From Macroventuria anomochaeta (Eukaryota > Ascomycota > Dothideomycetes > Pleosporales > Didymellaceae): DNA of 64,000 nucleotides. The translations under genes and the position numbers were made by a program. The DNA lies in assembly GCF_010093625.1 (NCBI RefSeq), contig NW_022985383.1, positions 308,851 through 372,850 on the forward strand, in the 5' to 3' direction. Below the pieces are notes generated by a model, which did not search any database, was not told where the DNA came from, and saw nothing but the letters and a program-made list of their open reading frames with translations. Positions 23,983-35,144 of this stretch are shown in pieces (the stretch's first letter is position 1; each line of letters begins with the position of its first letter).

Positions 23983-26771
23983 CTTATTCTAGTTGCTACC
24001 GAGTAGGACTCGCTCCGTATCACTCTTGATCGACAGCGACCCGCGATGGTTTCAACAGTTTCTTAATGGCGAACGGCGTACGGTTTACGGGTTCTTACGA
24101 TGGCGGATGGCTTCACGAATGCACCCAAAAGTTCTGACGATTTCGACGCGGTCTCCACCTTTTTTCGACACCGACCCCTTAGTTGGACGTCGGTTGTCAC
24201 CCAACTCGATCTACTGAGTTGGGTTTTCAACGGTTCCTTAATTTGTTTTGTATCATAGATGGACGAGTCTGCGCTGACAGCGACACGATATGGGTGGATT
24301 GATGGATTTCCCAGTATGATACCTCACAGCAGCTGTTACACACCCGGCTGGCTTACGTTCGATCCCGATTGTTTACCGAGAGGGTAATGATGGTAGATGT
24401 ATGGCGGATGGTGCATGATGTGGACGATGGATATGACAAGGAATAAATCTTACGGATGTAGTCGATAGTCCAATAGATCTTTGAACAACATGTCGAGTGC
24501 TACTTGAAGGTGACACGCTCGTGAGTTCGCCGCCACTCTGCCATTCCTCGACAAGGCGGTATCGACGTCGCTTGACCCGACGATTATGTGCATATTCCTT
24601 TACACCCATGATGCATGAAGTACATTCGGCCGGCGCTCACGTCCAGGAAACCATGATCAACGATCTTCTTGTCAAATCACAGTGGGCATGCATAGTCCTG
24701 AGACCTCAAAGCCACTCAGCGAGACATCAACTACAACTCTCTGTCTCTTGAGACAAGGCGGTCGGAATACAGTTCCATATGACGTACAGCTACAAAAAGT
24801 CAGTAAGCGCAGCCTGAATGGTAGAAGCTCAAGGCGTGGTACAATAAATGACCCGAATCTCTCCTGTATTCTATCGGCCAAGACTTCAACGCGATTTTCT
24901 CCGACCATGGCACACACGAACTGTATTTTTGAGGAGTTGGAGACAGCACCCAACACACAGGTCTCCATCCTTTGGTATTTTGGCACAACACTTCGTCTCC
25001 AGGACACAGGCGCTGGTGATTATGTTTTGGAAGAGCGATAAAGCCGTAAGAGTCGAGCAGAGTCGGTCGATGCGGGCTCTGTACTCTAGCGCACGCTGGC
25101 CCGTAGTTGTTGCGGGATGTTGTTTTGAGAAGTTGGGACAGGTACAGAGCATCAGGCAAAGAGCACTGGCTTTTGGACTTGGGAGGGCGGGAGGGAAAGG
25201 TACTTCAGAGCATGCCTTATGTGTGTCACTTTTCGTGGAAAAGCGAGTAGAGTTGGGTGGGGGAGGAGCGGCCAAGAAGGATAAAGTAATTTGGTGGATG
25301 TACCATTCGGTATCGGCAGATTCATGGAAGCCGCCTGGATGCTCCGCAACTCTTTTTTTCTAAAGAGTAAGTCGGGTCGCAGAGTATTGAAACGAGGAAA
25401 GTCTGCAAGAAAACATGACTCTCAGAACGGCATGGATTTCTGGGTTTGACTTTGTGCCGGGATTGTCACTTTCTGAGGAGTCGAAGACATGCGACTGTGA
25501 CGTGGGGATCGAGGATGTATGGCTAGATTTTGCAAAGTATGTACGGAAGGCGAATAGAGCGTCGATTTTTTGTTCTGTAACTGGTTCTTTATGGTTTTGC
25601 AACGCAGAGGAAGAATATCTGAAACATGGCATCTGTATGTTGACTTTGAGTGTAGTAAACTTGTGAATGAGAAGCTAGGGCGAAGAGCAGATTCATGGAG
25701 TCCTTTTACAGATCTCCTGTCGGTATAGAGCGGTTAGACAATAAATTCTAGGTACTAACATACAAGAGAAGATCGAGGGATCCAAGGTCGACAGAGGACG
25801 GAGGACAGACATAACGTGTTCAGCCATAGTTTTCTTTTGGATCGGCATAGACCTTGCCTTGTAGGTTCACTCAAACATGAGAACACACTCATGTCTCTTT
25901 TGACGTTGTACATCTGCCATATCAAGTGCATAGCACACCATGGCGTATGCCCCAAGTAACGTTGTGTTCGGGATGCAGAAGGAAGCGCAGAACATTAACG
26001 AGCTCTCTGTGGATGTTTAGGATGAAGCCAGAGCTTCACGAGTTGTGAGCCGGGATTTTTAGAGCAGTTCCGATCTCATCATCGCTTCATCGTTGGGAAA
26101 CCGTTCTCTTTTGGACCGATGATGAATCAGTCGTGGTGACTTTCCGGCCGAGGGCTGTATGATCAAGGAAGCAAGGCCAGAAGCACGCACCGAATGATAT
26201 CGACATAAATTTTAGAAGCTGCAATGACAACTTACAGCACAGCAGAGACTTTCCGGATGCGCTGGTGTCGACAGGTTTGTGGTATTGTGGAACTCGCTTT
26301 GGGGGCTGTAGGAAAGAGAGAGAACAGCTGGGCAAGGTTCTTAAATCTCTGCAATTAGTTGCAGCAAGAATATTGGTACATTGGGTAATGTTATCGCAAT
26401 TGTCTGAATGTGTAGAAGCTGAGTTATCGACATGTGTAACTACATGTGTAACTGCGTGAGCAGTGTCGGTCGGAGGCTGTGGTCAATGATTGTATTGCTA
26501 TCTGTATTGTTGTTTTGGTGATGTTCTTGTACAGGAGCTCTCGGCTCAGAGGTAAGTGCACTTGCCCACCGGGCAGTGCCTTCTACAACAGGATATCATG
26601 TGACTTCTGCCATGTGGTTACAACATGCGAGGACGCGGAATTTGAGAAAGTGAACAGCTCGCTTTTGAATTATGTCACACAAACGCACCCATTGCATAGC
26701 GTTTTTTTGGCGTTGCAAATGTTGACTCCAACGTACCAAAGACTTCTTGGTCTGTTCAACAAACCGACTGT
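23983..26771. other. Gene-poor stretch, no gene supported
   Basis: About 2.8 kb. The first few hundred bases are PAB1 3' sequence. Open frames are short and lie on both strands at once. A frame at 26521-26775 (84 codons, several Cys) overlaps the end of the glycosyltransferase on the other strand and is not convincing. I see no transposase or reverse transcriptase fragment. Confidence 0.5.
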
Positions 26772-28121
26772 CTAGGCGTGGGCCCAGCCATTCTCAACAA
26801 GTACTTGCATTTCGTTAATGAGGCAAATCTCTCCAGTTTCTTCATTTTCTTTGCTCATGCTTTTCCACTTCCCAACTCTCCTTGACACCTTCCACTCTTT
26901 AAGCCAAGGTGAGGTTACCCATCGGCGGATGCGGTTTTCCCACAGGGCCTTGAAAACCTGCCAAGACGATAGCAGCAATCCTTGCGGATGTACAGCATCG
27001 TATGCCTCACCACTATAGCCTACACGCACCTGCGGGTTCACGTACGTTCGCTTCTTGACGCGAAGAGGGTTGTCTATGTGTATTAGACAACATTCAGAAC
27101 CTTCGAGATGCGAAGCTGCAAGAGAGTCCGAAATCCCACGAAATTGAAGCGGGGGACTCGAAACGAAAGGTCCAGCAGGCATCGCAACTGCATTGGAACG
27201 TAACGAATTAGTCAATGACAGTGAAGTAAACAAGGGGACGATATATGGACTGTAGAGCCCACCAATCCTATCTTTGACTTACCCATGCCGTTCCAACAAC
27301 TAGTCACTGGCACTGGACGGTTTCCTAACATCGCTCTTCGAGATTCCCTTGCTCGGAAATAAGGCCACATCTGCATAAGTCTTTCATGACCTTCGGCATC
27401 TCGGAGCGCAAATGTATCGTAGAACTGCGGAGGCCGACTAAAGTCCAGTGAGCAAGCGGCTGCAAAATCTCCGTCGTTTGTGTTGAGTAATCGGAAGACG
27501 TCGTCCGTCTACAATATCGTAAGCTAATCCAGGCTTTCCGAGTGGGGATCAGCCGATAAAGCATACATTAAATACAACGTCGTTCAAGAAAAGAACTTTG
27601 TCGAACCGCTCCCCCTGCCGGGCTAGCTCCTGCAAAGGCTCCAGGGTCCAGTTACGAAGTCGAGAAAGATATGGTATCCGCCTGAGCTCTCTCCTTCCCC
27701 TGGGGGTGTCAATCCAGCCTGAGCCTCTGTTCACCACAGATATCTCGTCTTGATGAGTAGTCCCCGACAAGGTTATGTTTCGCCTGATCTTATGTGCCGC
27801 TAGCGCCATGTCAAGCTCCCTCAAGGCGCCTTTGCTGTCGTCCCAACTCCCGCTTTCGTAGACGGTAACGAAGACATTCTCTCGGCCAAGCGCATTAGTC
27901 AGAGCGACTATAGCATCGTTCCAATGACTTTGCAGAATCCGTTCATTATTCCAATGTATACTAGCGATATACACTCGTTCCGATCGTTGAGCAACAGGTT
28001 CATCCGTAGGCCTCGAAACGCAGCGCAGAATCTGAGCAACCTCGAAGATATTAAATAAGATGAAAACAAGGATGAGCACTTGCTTAGTTGAACGACGGCG
28101 TAGGGCTCGTGGGATGCGCAT
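26772..28121 (-). CDS. CAP59/CMT1-type glycosyltransferase (GT69 family), Golgi type II membrane protein
   Basis: Member of the family that includes cryptococcal alpha-1,3-mannosyltransferase CMT1 and the capsule protein CAP59. Exons 27567-28121, 27283-27508 and 26772-27187 give 398 residues; introns are 58 and 95 nt. After a short basic N-terminus (RIPRALRRRSTKQ) there is one hydrophobic segment at about 14-28 (VLILVFILFNIFEV), a signal anchor. Family landmarks are VYIASIHWNNERIL, VFVTVYESGSWDDSKGALRE, FDKVLFLNDVVFN with its acidic residue, then after splicing TNDGDFAAACSLDFSRPP and FYDTFALRDAEGHE, and later SCWNGMVAMPAGPF. The ATG at 28121 is chosen because the frame upstream has no ATG. 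Likely role: adding mannose to wall or secreted glycans; the exact acceptor is unknown. No defect is seen. Confidence 0.9.
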
Positions 28122-28663
28122 CTGTTGGAGTTCAGTAAACCGTACGCAAAGGGAAGAAGTTGAGGATTGTACTGCAGTTGTATTGTATGAAGCTACGAAC
28201 AGTATATGTAGGTGAGTGGCTGTAAACAACGCTAGTGGGAAAAGGCAGCAACCTCTCACCTAAGGGTGAGGTGCGACAGGGCGTTAGTGCAGGAGAGACC
28301 CCAGACCCTGATACACCCCCTAGTTGTCACCAAGTCATTGAATTGATGATAACTGACCTGTATCCAGTATGTTGACTACAAACAATGTATTTCCATTGGG
28401 TGATAGGCCATTATCAATCCGAATACTGTCACCATGCTCTTGATGTGAATCCCATTCAGTCAGAGCTTTCTTGATTTGCTTCGCAATTGCAGGATCCTTT
28501 CAAGCTTGTTCAGCCTTGCGGACTCCAATAGGTGCTAGTGTCCAGTCTTTTGGTTGGCTTGGGTGAAGTGGATTGAGTATGTAACAATCGTGTGGAGCAT
28601 GTGATAACCCGCAGATTTAGGGAAAGCTCGGAAGCACGGTTCGGTTGGGTCTCAGGGATGAGT
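28122..28663. other. Upstream region of the glycosyltransferase
   Basis: About 540 bp that should hold the glycosyltransferase promoter. No gene is seen. Confidence 0.5.
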
Positions 28664-28920
28664 TGTGACGGTTTATGGAGTAAAGAGGTCATGTGGTATC
28701 ACGTGTTTTGGTGCAGTGATCTTTCTCTTTCCAACAAGCACTTTCTACCTCTGTCTGAACGACAGATACGTCATGTAAACAGACCCTGATGGCCCGGTGA
28801 GAGAAAATCACAGAACAACAAGAACAACACAATATATACTGATTTGACTGCTTTGCGCGGTTTCCCCCTGACTCACTGCCTTGCGCGGTTACACCCTCAT
28901 TTATTGTAACGACTGCAACA
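28664..28920 (+). repeat. Dispersed repeat, copy 1 (solo-LTR-like)
   Basis: 257 bp that match a second copy at 42045-42292 in the same orientation, roughly 80-85% by eye with small indels. It starts TGTGACGG and ends TGCAACA, the TG...CA ends usual for LTRs. Shared inner features are a small hairpin (CTGTC-TGAAC-GACAG) and two GCGCGGTT boxes about 30 bp apart near the 3' end. No clear target-site duplication is seen, and no internal retrotransposon sequence lies nearby. Confidence 0.8.
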
Positions 28921-30127
28921 ATTCAACTCCCTCTACCAGACTAGAGAACACATGAGGTGGCATTGAGACCGTTGACGTTTTAAAAGAAAAGGTTATGGTT
29001 CGATTAAAGGATGAAAGGGCCCAGCTGGCATTTGAGGACACTTTTGGTGGGAAAAAGTTGAAAGCGGGGAAAGCATATGCTTAAAACTGACCAAGGGTCA
29101 AGGTTATGCGATACGACAAAATCCGGAATGGGAGATCCAAGCGGATTTATTCTGCAAAGAAGTGTGTGTCTAACTACCTACAAGGATTATGTTTCGTATT
29201 CAGATCTAGAAGATAAGAGACTCGGTAGAACGCCAAGCACAGCTAGACGAGGCGGCAGCTATACAAACGGAGGTGCTCTACACAGGTCGTCTTCTATACC
29301 TACCTTGAGACATTTGTGCCCCCTCTTACCTATGAATTATATTTGTGTCACCGCCGCCGCGCCTGATTTGCAAAGAACCTCATCTTGTCGCGTAAAAGGC
29401 TTCCCTCACGACAGCGTGATACAACGGGACAAGCTAAGCAGATGGGCGGATTGGCAAACTTGCTACATCTTATGACGTCGATAAATGAGTGAGTCTTTTG
29501 CAATGAGTGTTGGTGTAGGCCACTGAACTCAAGGTCACAACCGTCGTCGATTGCAATTCTTCAAAACATGAACAAGATAACCGACGTGGAAGTGCGAGTT
29601 TCGCCCAGCGTGCAGCAGACCTATGGTACCGGCGAAGTGAGGTACTTCCCATCTGGAACGCCCAGCACGATATTGTTCTGCCACACCGTATACGACGTCC
29701 TCAGCGCCTTGATGTCCGAAGCAGCCCACTTTCCCGACAAGACCCAGCTCAAACCTCCTCGTACAGTAGACTCATACTACTCTCCGCTTGTGTCACTGCA
29801 CGAATATTGGTGCATGCGTGTTGGCTCGCGCAATGGACCGGATTTCCGTACGCGTCCATGTGCGTGAACTGCGAGAAGATGACGAAGGGATCGTCAGGCA
29901 AAGAAGACCGAAGGATGGTGTGATGAAGAACTTTAGGGCCAATGTGTGGGAGTGAAATCCACAAGATACGGATGCGAGATGGCCGCATTTGTTCCGGACC
30001 TAAGTTGGTCGTCTAAGGCCTATCAGACTTTGCGAGTGCATCATCTTGCTCTTTCAGTCTCCGATATCCCGCATTTGGTCCGCCAGAGTGTAGTTTGAGC
30101 ACAGGAAGTTGTCCCTGTCCTCTTTCT
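28921..30127. other. Gene-poor stretch
   Basis: About 1.2 kb, with one possible small gene (29568-29867, listed separately) and nothing else I can support. Confidence 0.45.
29568..29867 (+). CDS. Possible small protein (99 aa), doubtful
   Basis: ATG-to-TGA frame with a fairly protein-like translation (VQQTYGTGEVRYFPSGTPST; TVYDVLSALMSEAAHF) and no low complexity. The opposite strand has a similarly long frame, so strand is uncertain. No family, signal peptide or membrane segment is seen. It could be part of a gene with introns that I failed to see. Confidence 0.25.
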   Translation: MNKITDVEVRVSPSVQQTYGTGEVRYFPSGTPSTILFCHTVYDVLSALMSEAAHFPDKTQLKPPRTVDSYYSPLVSLHEYWCMRVGSRNGPDFRTRPCA

Positions 30128-30865
30128 TCAGCCCGTCCACTTCGTGATGTTGTTCGCAACCAACTGTCTAAACATGTCCAGCTGCTTCTTGTGTACTGCC
30201 ATCTTCGCCTCAAGGATATCTGGTCGTTGTTGAAGGGTCTTATCGATGCGTTTCTGGGAGCCGCTGAAGACGACTGTGTAGTCTGGCAGATTGGTATACG
30301 GTGGGACGACGGATGCTGCCGAGATTGTGCAATACTGCAGCTTGTCAGCAAATGCCACGAAACGAGCAATGCCGTTATGTCTTACCTTCCCAACCACAGC
30401 CCCCCTCCCAACAACAGCCCCAACCTCCACCACACTTCCCTCCCCCACCTCTGCACCTTGAACAACCGCCCCCGTCTCAACGACCACATTCCTCCCCAAC
30501 ACCACTCCATCCCCCCTCGCCCTAGAATCTCTGCCCCCGGCGCTCATCCCACTACTTCTCCTCACCAGCGCGGGCTGCGCCTCAACATCAGCAACACCCA
30601 CCCTAGCCCTCTCAAAAACCACAACGCCCTCGCCCACCATCACCACACACCCAGTACTATCGATTTTGCTGTGCGGATGTAGCACGGCCCTCGGGCCGAT
30701 GGTGATGGGGTGTGTGCCGGTGAGTTGGGCGTGTTGTGCAATGAGGGCGGTGGGGTCGATTGCTATGGAGCTGGGGCGTGGGAGGAGCGAGGTGCGTTTT
30801 GGCACTGTTGAGGTGCGGCGGGGGTCTCGAGAGGAACTGTGTGAGGTGGGCGCGGGCGCGGACAT
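30128..30865 (-). CDS. Dynactin subunit 6 (p27), left-handed beta-helix protein
   Basis: Pointed-end subunit of dynactin, the activator of cytoplasmic dynein. The protein has the hexapeptide-repeat pattern of a left-handed beta-helix (TIGPRAVLHPHSKI; GVVLGRNVVVETGAVVQGAE; VGEGSVVEVGAVVGRGAVVG) and ends with PPYTNLPDYTVVFSG, the family's C-terminal signature. The frame is open throughout, but 30335-30385 (51 nt, GTAAGA...GCAG, branch-like GCTGACA) looks like an in-frame intron without stop codons. Removing it joins GK to YCTISAASVVPP, restoring the family's GKYCTI block and giving 228 residues from exons 30386-30865 and 30128-30334. Compared with animal p27 there is a Ser/Arg-rich N-terminal extension and an insertion rich in Ser, Gly and Arg after FERARVGVADVE. 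Confidence 0.85.
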   Translation of the reverse strand: MSAPAPTSHSSSRDPRRTSTVPKRTSLLPRPSSIAIDPTALIAQHAQLTGTHPITIGPRAVLHPHSKIDSTGCVVMVGEGVVVFERARVGVADVEAQPALVRRSSGMSAGGRDSRARGDGVVLGRNVVVETGAVVQGAEVGEGSVVEVGAVVGRGAVVGKVRHNGIARFVAFADKLQYCTISAASVVPPYTNLPDYTVVFSGSQKRIDKTLQQRPDILEAKMAVHKKQLDMFRQLVANNITKWTG

Positions 30866-31310
30866 TGTGGGCGTGGGTGGCTAGGTAGAGGGCTGTTTGT
30901 GGGTTTGTAGACCGCAGTGTGTGTGAGGTGTCGCAGCTTGGCCGACTAGGGTTCTGGGTGGTGATATGAGGTGTGATTGGGAGACGCGATTGGCGACGCG
31001 TTGGAGTTAGCGCAGCGCCTGAGCACGTGAAAGCTTCTTCCTACGACCAGAAGTATTGTCACACGGCACTGTCTTGTACATGGTCGATTCACATGTTTCG
31101 TGCGATGAGATTGAGGGAGTGCAATCTTGTTCTGAGCTTGTATTGGAACGCTTGCGCGGTACTAAACATCTACTGAGTACAATCCCGCAGAACAGAGCCG
31201 AGAGATCCCAGATACTCCCAAACATGCACAAAGTCGCAACTATCTTCCGGACATCTGTACAGCCATATCGTCTGGCCATGTCATCTTGCCAGGTCATCTC
31301 TTCGCTGCAA
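30866..31310. other. Intergenic between dynactin p27 and RIB3
   Basis: About 445 bp holding the p27 promoter and the RIB3 3' end. No gene is seen. Confidence 0.5.
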
Positions 31311-32139
31311 TCACACCGCCTGCACCGGCAGCTTCCCCTCGTTCTCCTCGATCCACCTAACCATATCCTCAATCGTACACACCTTAATCCCCCACTTCTT
31401 TCCAAACTTCAAACAATCGTCCGTCCTCATCATGCCACCGCCCACTAACTCCGGTCTCCCATCCACACTCTCTCCATCATTGATCATCTCGCAGATAACA
31501 CCTACAGGCTGCTTGCCTGCCAGTGTGCACAGATCGACTGCTGCCTCTGTATGCCCCCTTCTTACCCGCACACCTCCATCTCTCGCCTGCAGCGGCAAGA
31601 TATGACCCGGCCGTCTAAAATGGCTCGCCTTCGCGTTCGGATCCGCGAGCATGCGGCACGTCAGACTCCTGTCATGCGCGCTGATTCCCGTGCTGACGCT
31701 CTCATCGTTCGCATCAATCGATATCGCATACGCAGTGCGGTTGGGGTCCGCGTTGTCTGCGACCATCTGCGGGAGGTGCAGGGCCGCAGCTCTTGACACA
31801 GTGAGAGGCGCGCAGATGTAGCCGGAGCTGTAGCGGATCATGAAGGCGGCCTTTTCGGGCGTGAGCGATTCGGCGGCGATGATCAGGTCGCCTTCGTTTT
31901 CGCGGTCGGGCGAGTCGAGGACGATGACGAACTCGTCGTTGGCTGGGGGTGGGATTAGATGTTTAGGTCATGCGTAAGAGGTCCGAGGAGAGCAAGGGAG
32001 TCCTACCGAATGCTGCTACGACGTCTGGTATCGAATCGAATGCGGAGTCTGCTGGTGTGGGGTTGGAGAGCTCGTTTGTGTGGCCGTTGATGCCGTTGAC
32101 GGTGCCATTAGCGGGGAGTCTGTTGAGTTCGGCGGGCAT
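31311..32139 (-). CDS. RIB3: 3,4-dihydroxy-2-butanone-4-phosphate synthase (riboflavin biosynthesis)
   Basis: Converts ribulose 5-phosphate to formate and 3,4-dihydroxy-2-butanone 4-phosphate, which supplies the xylene ring of riboflavin. Exons 32007-32139 and 31311-31942, with a 64-nt intron (GTAGGA...CCAG), give 254 residues. The key acidic motif is DSPDRENEGDLIIAAE, supplying the metal and substrate ligands. It is followed by PEKAAFMIRYSSGYICAPL, STGISAHDRSLT, the RPGHILPLQARDGGV block and RGHTEAAVDLCTLAG. No GTP cyclohydrolase II domain is attached, so this is the single-domain fungal form, not the bacterial/plant bifunctional RibBA. The N-terminal 45 residues are a variable extension. 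No FMN riboswitch is seen. Confidence 0.96.
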
Positions 32140-33023
32140 TGTGATGATGTCGCTATATGTACTGGTTTGCTAGTATTCTTCTCTTCTCTTGTAGTCTCCA
32201 GAGGCGCTCGGAATGGTGCTACCCGTCCGTCGCAATGTTGGTCGTGGGTTGGCAATGCTTAGAAAGAATCTCGACGCTTTCGTAATGCGATGCCGGAGCT
32301 ATCCGCAGTTGGCGATGGGTAGATCGTGTATGAGTCGTGGGCGAGCCCTGCGAGTCTTTGCAATTCTAGTCAATTGGTCGAAGACAATCTGCTGTGGGGT
32401 TTCTTTGCTCTTGTCAAGAACGCCAACGATCATATGAACGTCAAGACATCAGAGGACGAGTCAGCGTGCGGAACCACCCCTCCGAGCAAAAGTCCAGCGG
32501 TGGGATGAAGTAGGCCAAGGCCCTGCAGCATGCGGACGGCCGCCGAGGCTCCGACTCTTGCGCCAACTCTTGCGGCTGCATTCAGGCCTCCCCGCCGATG
32601 TCGACGTCGCGTGCTGACCAGCCGCCATCGACACCGGCCAGCATGTGTCGGTCTTACTTCGACGACGGGTCTTGGCTAAAAGTGTTGTGAAGCAGATATT
32701 TGGACCGGCAGTTCGGCGGGTAGTCGTTGATGCATTGGCGGGTAGCGGATGAGTCCGCCTGAAGGTTCGTAGCGTCCGCCAACACCGACGCCGGTGTTTC
32801 TGCTTTTGAGATTGACATTTGGCGGTCGTAGCATCCGGCGAGGCAAGTGTTTGAAGTGACGATTATCTTTTGTTAAGTCAAATCAAAGTGAGGGTATCTA
32901 CTTTGGCTCACACGCATTACCAAATGCAATGCTATCAATACAACAATACGCAGCGCCGTAGCGACTGTATGCAACGCTTCTAACTTTTGCCAACCCGACC
33001 AATCTATTCACAAAACGAACCGC
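32140..33023. other. Intergenic between RIB3 and the purine permease
   Basis: About 880 bp: RIB3 promoter next to 32140 and purine permease 3' sequence near 33023. The part at 32510-32800 is rich in GCCG/CGGC motifs. No gene is seen. Confidence 0.5.
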
Positions 33024-35144
33024 TTACATGATCTTCTCGCCAGCGGCCTGCTTATCTTGGATGTAGTGCTTCTCGGCTGAGTTGTGCGTGGAGCTGTTCT
33101 CGCTCGCCTGGCTGGCAGCAACACCGTCAGTCTGGGGATCGCGCTTCCAGAAGTCCTTCTTTCCGCTGGTAATACGCTGCACCCACGGAGGTAGGAACCC
33201 ACCAGGAATCCGCCATGTCCAGGGCTCCTTCTCGTCCTTGTTGGGAGGAATGACGCGGCCACCTGATGCCTTCTCGATGATGTAGACGAGGGTGTTGATG
33301 AGGATGTACGAGCAGATACCGGCAATGAGACCGTAGGCAATCGAGTAGGTGAAGGGCATGATGGCAATGGTGAGGAACGCGGGGATTGCGTCACCCATGT
33401 ACTTCCAGTTGATGTCCTTGGCAGACTGTGCCATGAGGGAACCGACAATGACAAGCGTACATCCAGTGGCCCATGGAGGGATCGAGGCGAAAATAGGCGC
33501 AAAAAAGATGGCGATGAAGAAAGAGAGACCAGTGAACATCGCTGTAAGACCTGTCTTACCACCTTCCGAGATACCAGCACCAGACTCGATGTAGGCAGTG
33601 ACTGGGGAGCATCCGAATAGGGATCCGATGGTTACACCCATAGCATCGATAGTGTAGGCGATCGAAGAGTTCTCGAAATCCTGGGTGCGCTCATCAATAG
33701 CTCCGCAGTAGCGGGCCATGGAGTACATGGTACCTGTGCAGTCGAGGATGTCCACGTAGAGGAAGGTGATGAAAGCGAGACCAAATTGGCCGGCGTACTG
33801 CGAGATGTTCCATTCCTGGACAACGAGGGTCTTCTGGATCGGGTGGAAGGTGACAACCTTCTTGAAGAAGTCGAATGAGTCGTCGCCGAGCGTGGTGTGC
33901 GGGAAGTAGGTAACCTCAGTAGGGCGGGGCCAGGAGATGATCGAAACGAGCAAGATACCGAAGATGATGGCACCCTTCACACGGTACATCATGAGCATGA
34001 CGGTCAGAACACCACCACAGAAGATGCCGATCCACATTGTCGGGTTGCGCATCTTGTGACCTCCAGGGCAAACGCCGGTCTCGTCCTTGAACTGATCCTC
34101 GCATCCTGCAAGCTCGAGGGGAGTCGATACGGCACCAGTGATAAGACCGATACCCGCGGAGTACGCAAGTCCAATGATTGTGAGGTATAGTCCGATTCCG
34201 ACACCTGTCGCGAGCTTGATACTAGCTGGGATAGCTCTGTACAAAACAAAATCAGCGTTGTTTCTGTGGAGAGTGACGTGTGGCGAAGTGGATGGCGATG
34301 GGACCCAAGTGGGACCGAAACGCGCCGAGGTGCAAAACTGGCGCACAAATTTATGACGCCAAAGAAAATGCAAGAACACGGATGTAAACGCACCTTGCAA
34401 GCCATTGTCGGATTCCAAGAATGGTGAGGCCCACGAAGACGAAGCCTTCGACGAATACAGCAGTCAATGCAACCTGGTATGGGACCATACCTAAAAAGCA
34501 ATCAGCAATGGTCTCAAAAGAAGGAAATTTGTGTAACGAAGTCAAGCTAGAAGAAAATGACATGTATCACAAAAAGTAATACAAAAACGAAGAAGGCGAT
34601 CAGTGTGACTTGACGTACCGGAACCGTGGAAACCAACGACTGTGTAGGCAAAGTAGGCGTTCAGACCCATTCCAGGAGCAAGGGCGATGGGCATATTGGC
34701 AAAGAGACCCATGCAGAAGGAAGTCAAGGCGGAGATGGCAGCGGTGGCAGTGACAAGATCACGCTTGACGACTGCTACGCAAAGGAGGTACTCTTCGTTG
34801 GTGGCACACAGGTCAGACATGCTGTCAGCCGGGCAGACGCAGGTACCGCCAGTATCAGCCAAGATGGTAGCTGAAGATGATGAGCATTGCTTCTTGAAAT
34901 TTCAAGTGAAGACCATACAGTTGACCGAGATAATGTAGGCCATGGCGAAGAAGGTAGCGAGACCAGCGCGGAACTCAGTGAAGAAGCGGGCATCCTTGCG
35001 TTCCTTGGGCTACAGAAGGTGTCAGTGGATGTATCAAACCTCATGTGAAGGATGACATACGTGACCGGAGCCGTCAAGACGGAAGTATCTGCCCACGAAG
35101 GAGCGCGCAATGGCGCGGTTAGCCTTGTCAACGAAGCCGACCAT
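33024..35144 (-). CDS. AzgA-type purine (hypoxanthine/adenine/guanine) permease
   Basis: Plasma-membrane proton-coupled purine importer of the AzgA branch of the NCS2/nucleobase-ascorbate superfamily. Five exons (35061-35144, 34919-35009, 34619-34870, 34394-34490, 33024-34236) join to 578 residues; introns are 51, 48, 128, 157 nt in coding order. The protein starts DKANRAIARSFVGRYFRLDG and FFTEFRAGLATFFAMAYIIS, as AzgA does. Motifs include the conserved GMGLNAYFAYTVVGFHG and, in the 3' exon, a series of membrane helices. Next comes the block DAMGVTIGSLFGCSPVTAYIESGAG, shown here only as GVTIGSLFGCSPVTAYIESG, which is the substrate-site region. The loop GCEDQFKDETGVCPGGHK after TM4-5 is Cys-containing. 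The hydrophilic C-terminal tail is rich in Ser, Asp and Lys. No defect is seen. Substrate range is inferred from the family. Confidence 0.93.

Noticed and set aside
24848..25363. 171-codon plus-strand frame in the gene-poor stretch after PAB1
   Set aside because: A comparable frame exists on the other strand, the translation has no domain-like segment, and no splicing improves it.
26521..26775. 84-codon frame with several Cys overlapping the glycosyltransferase end
   Set aside because: Overlaps a confident gene on the other strand, lacks a signal peptide and may be chance.
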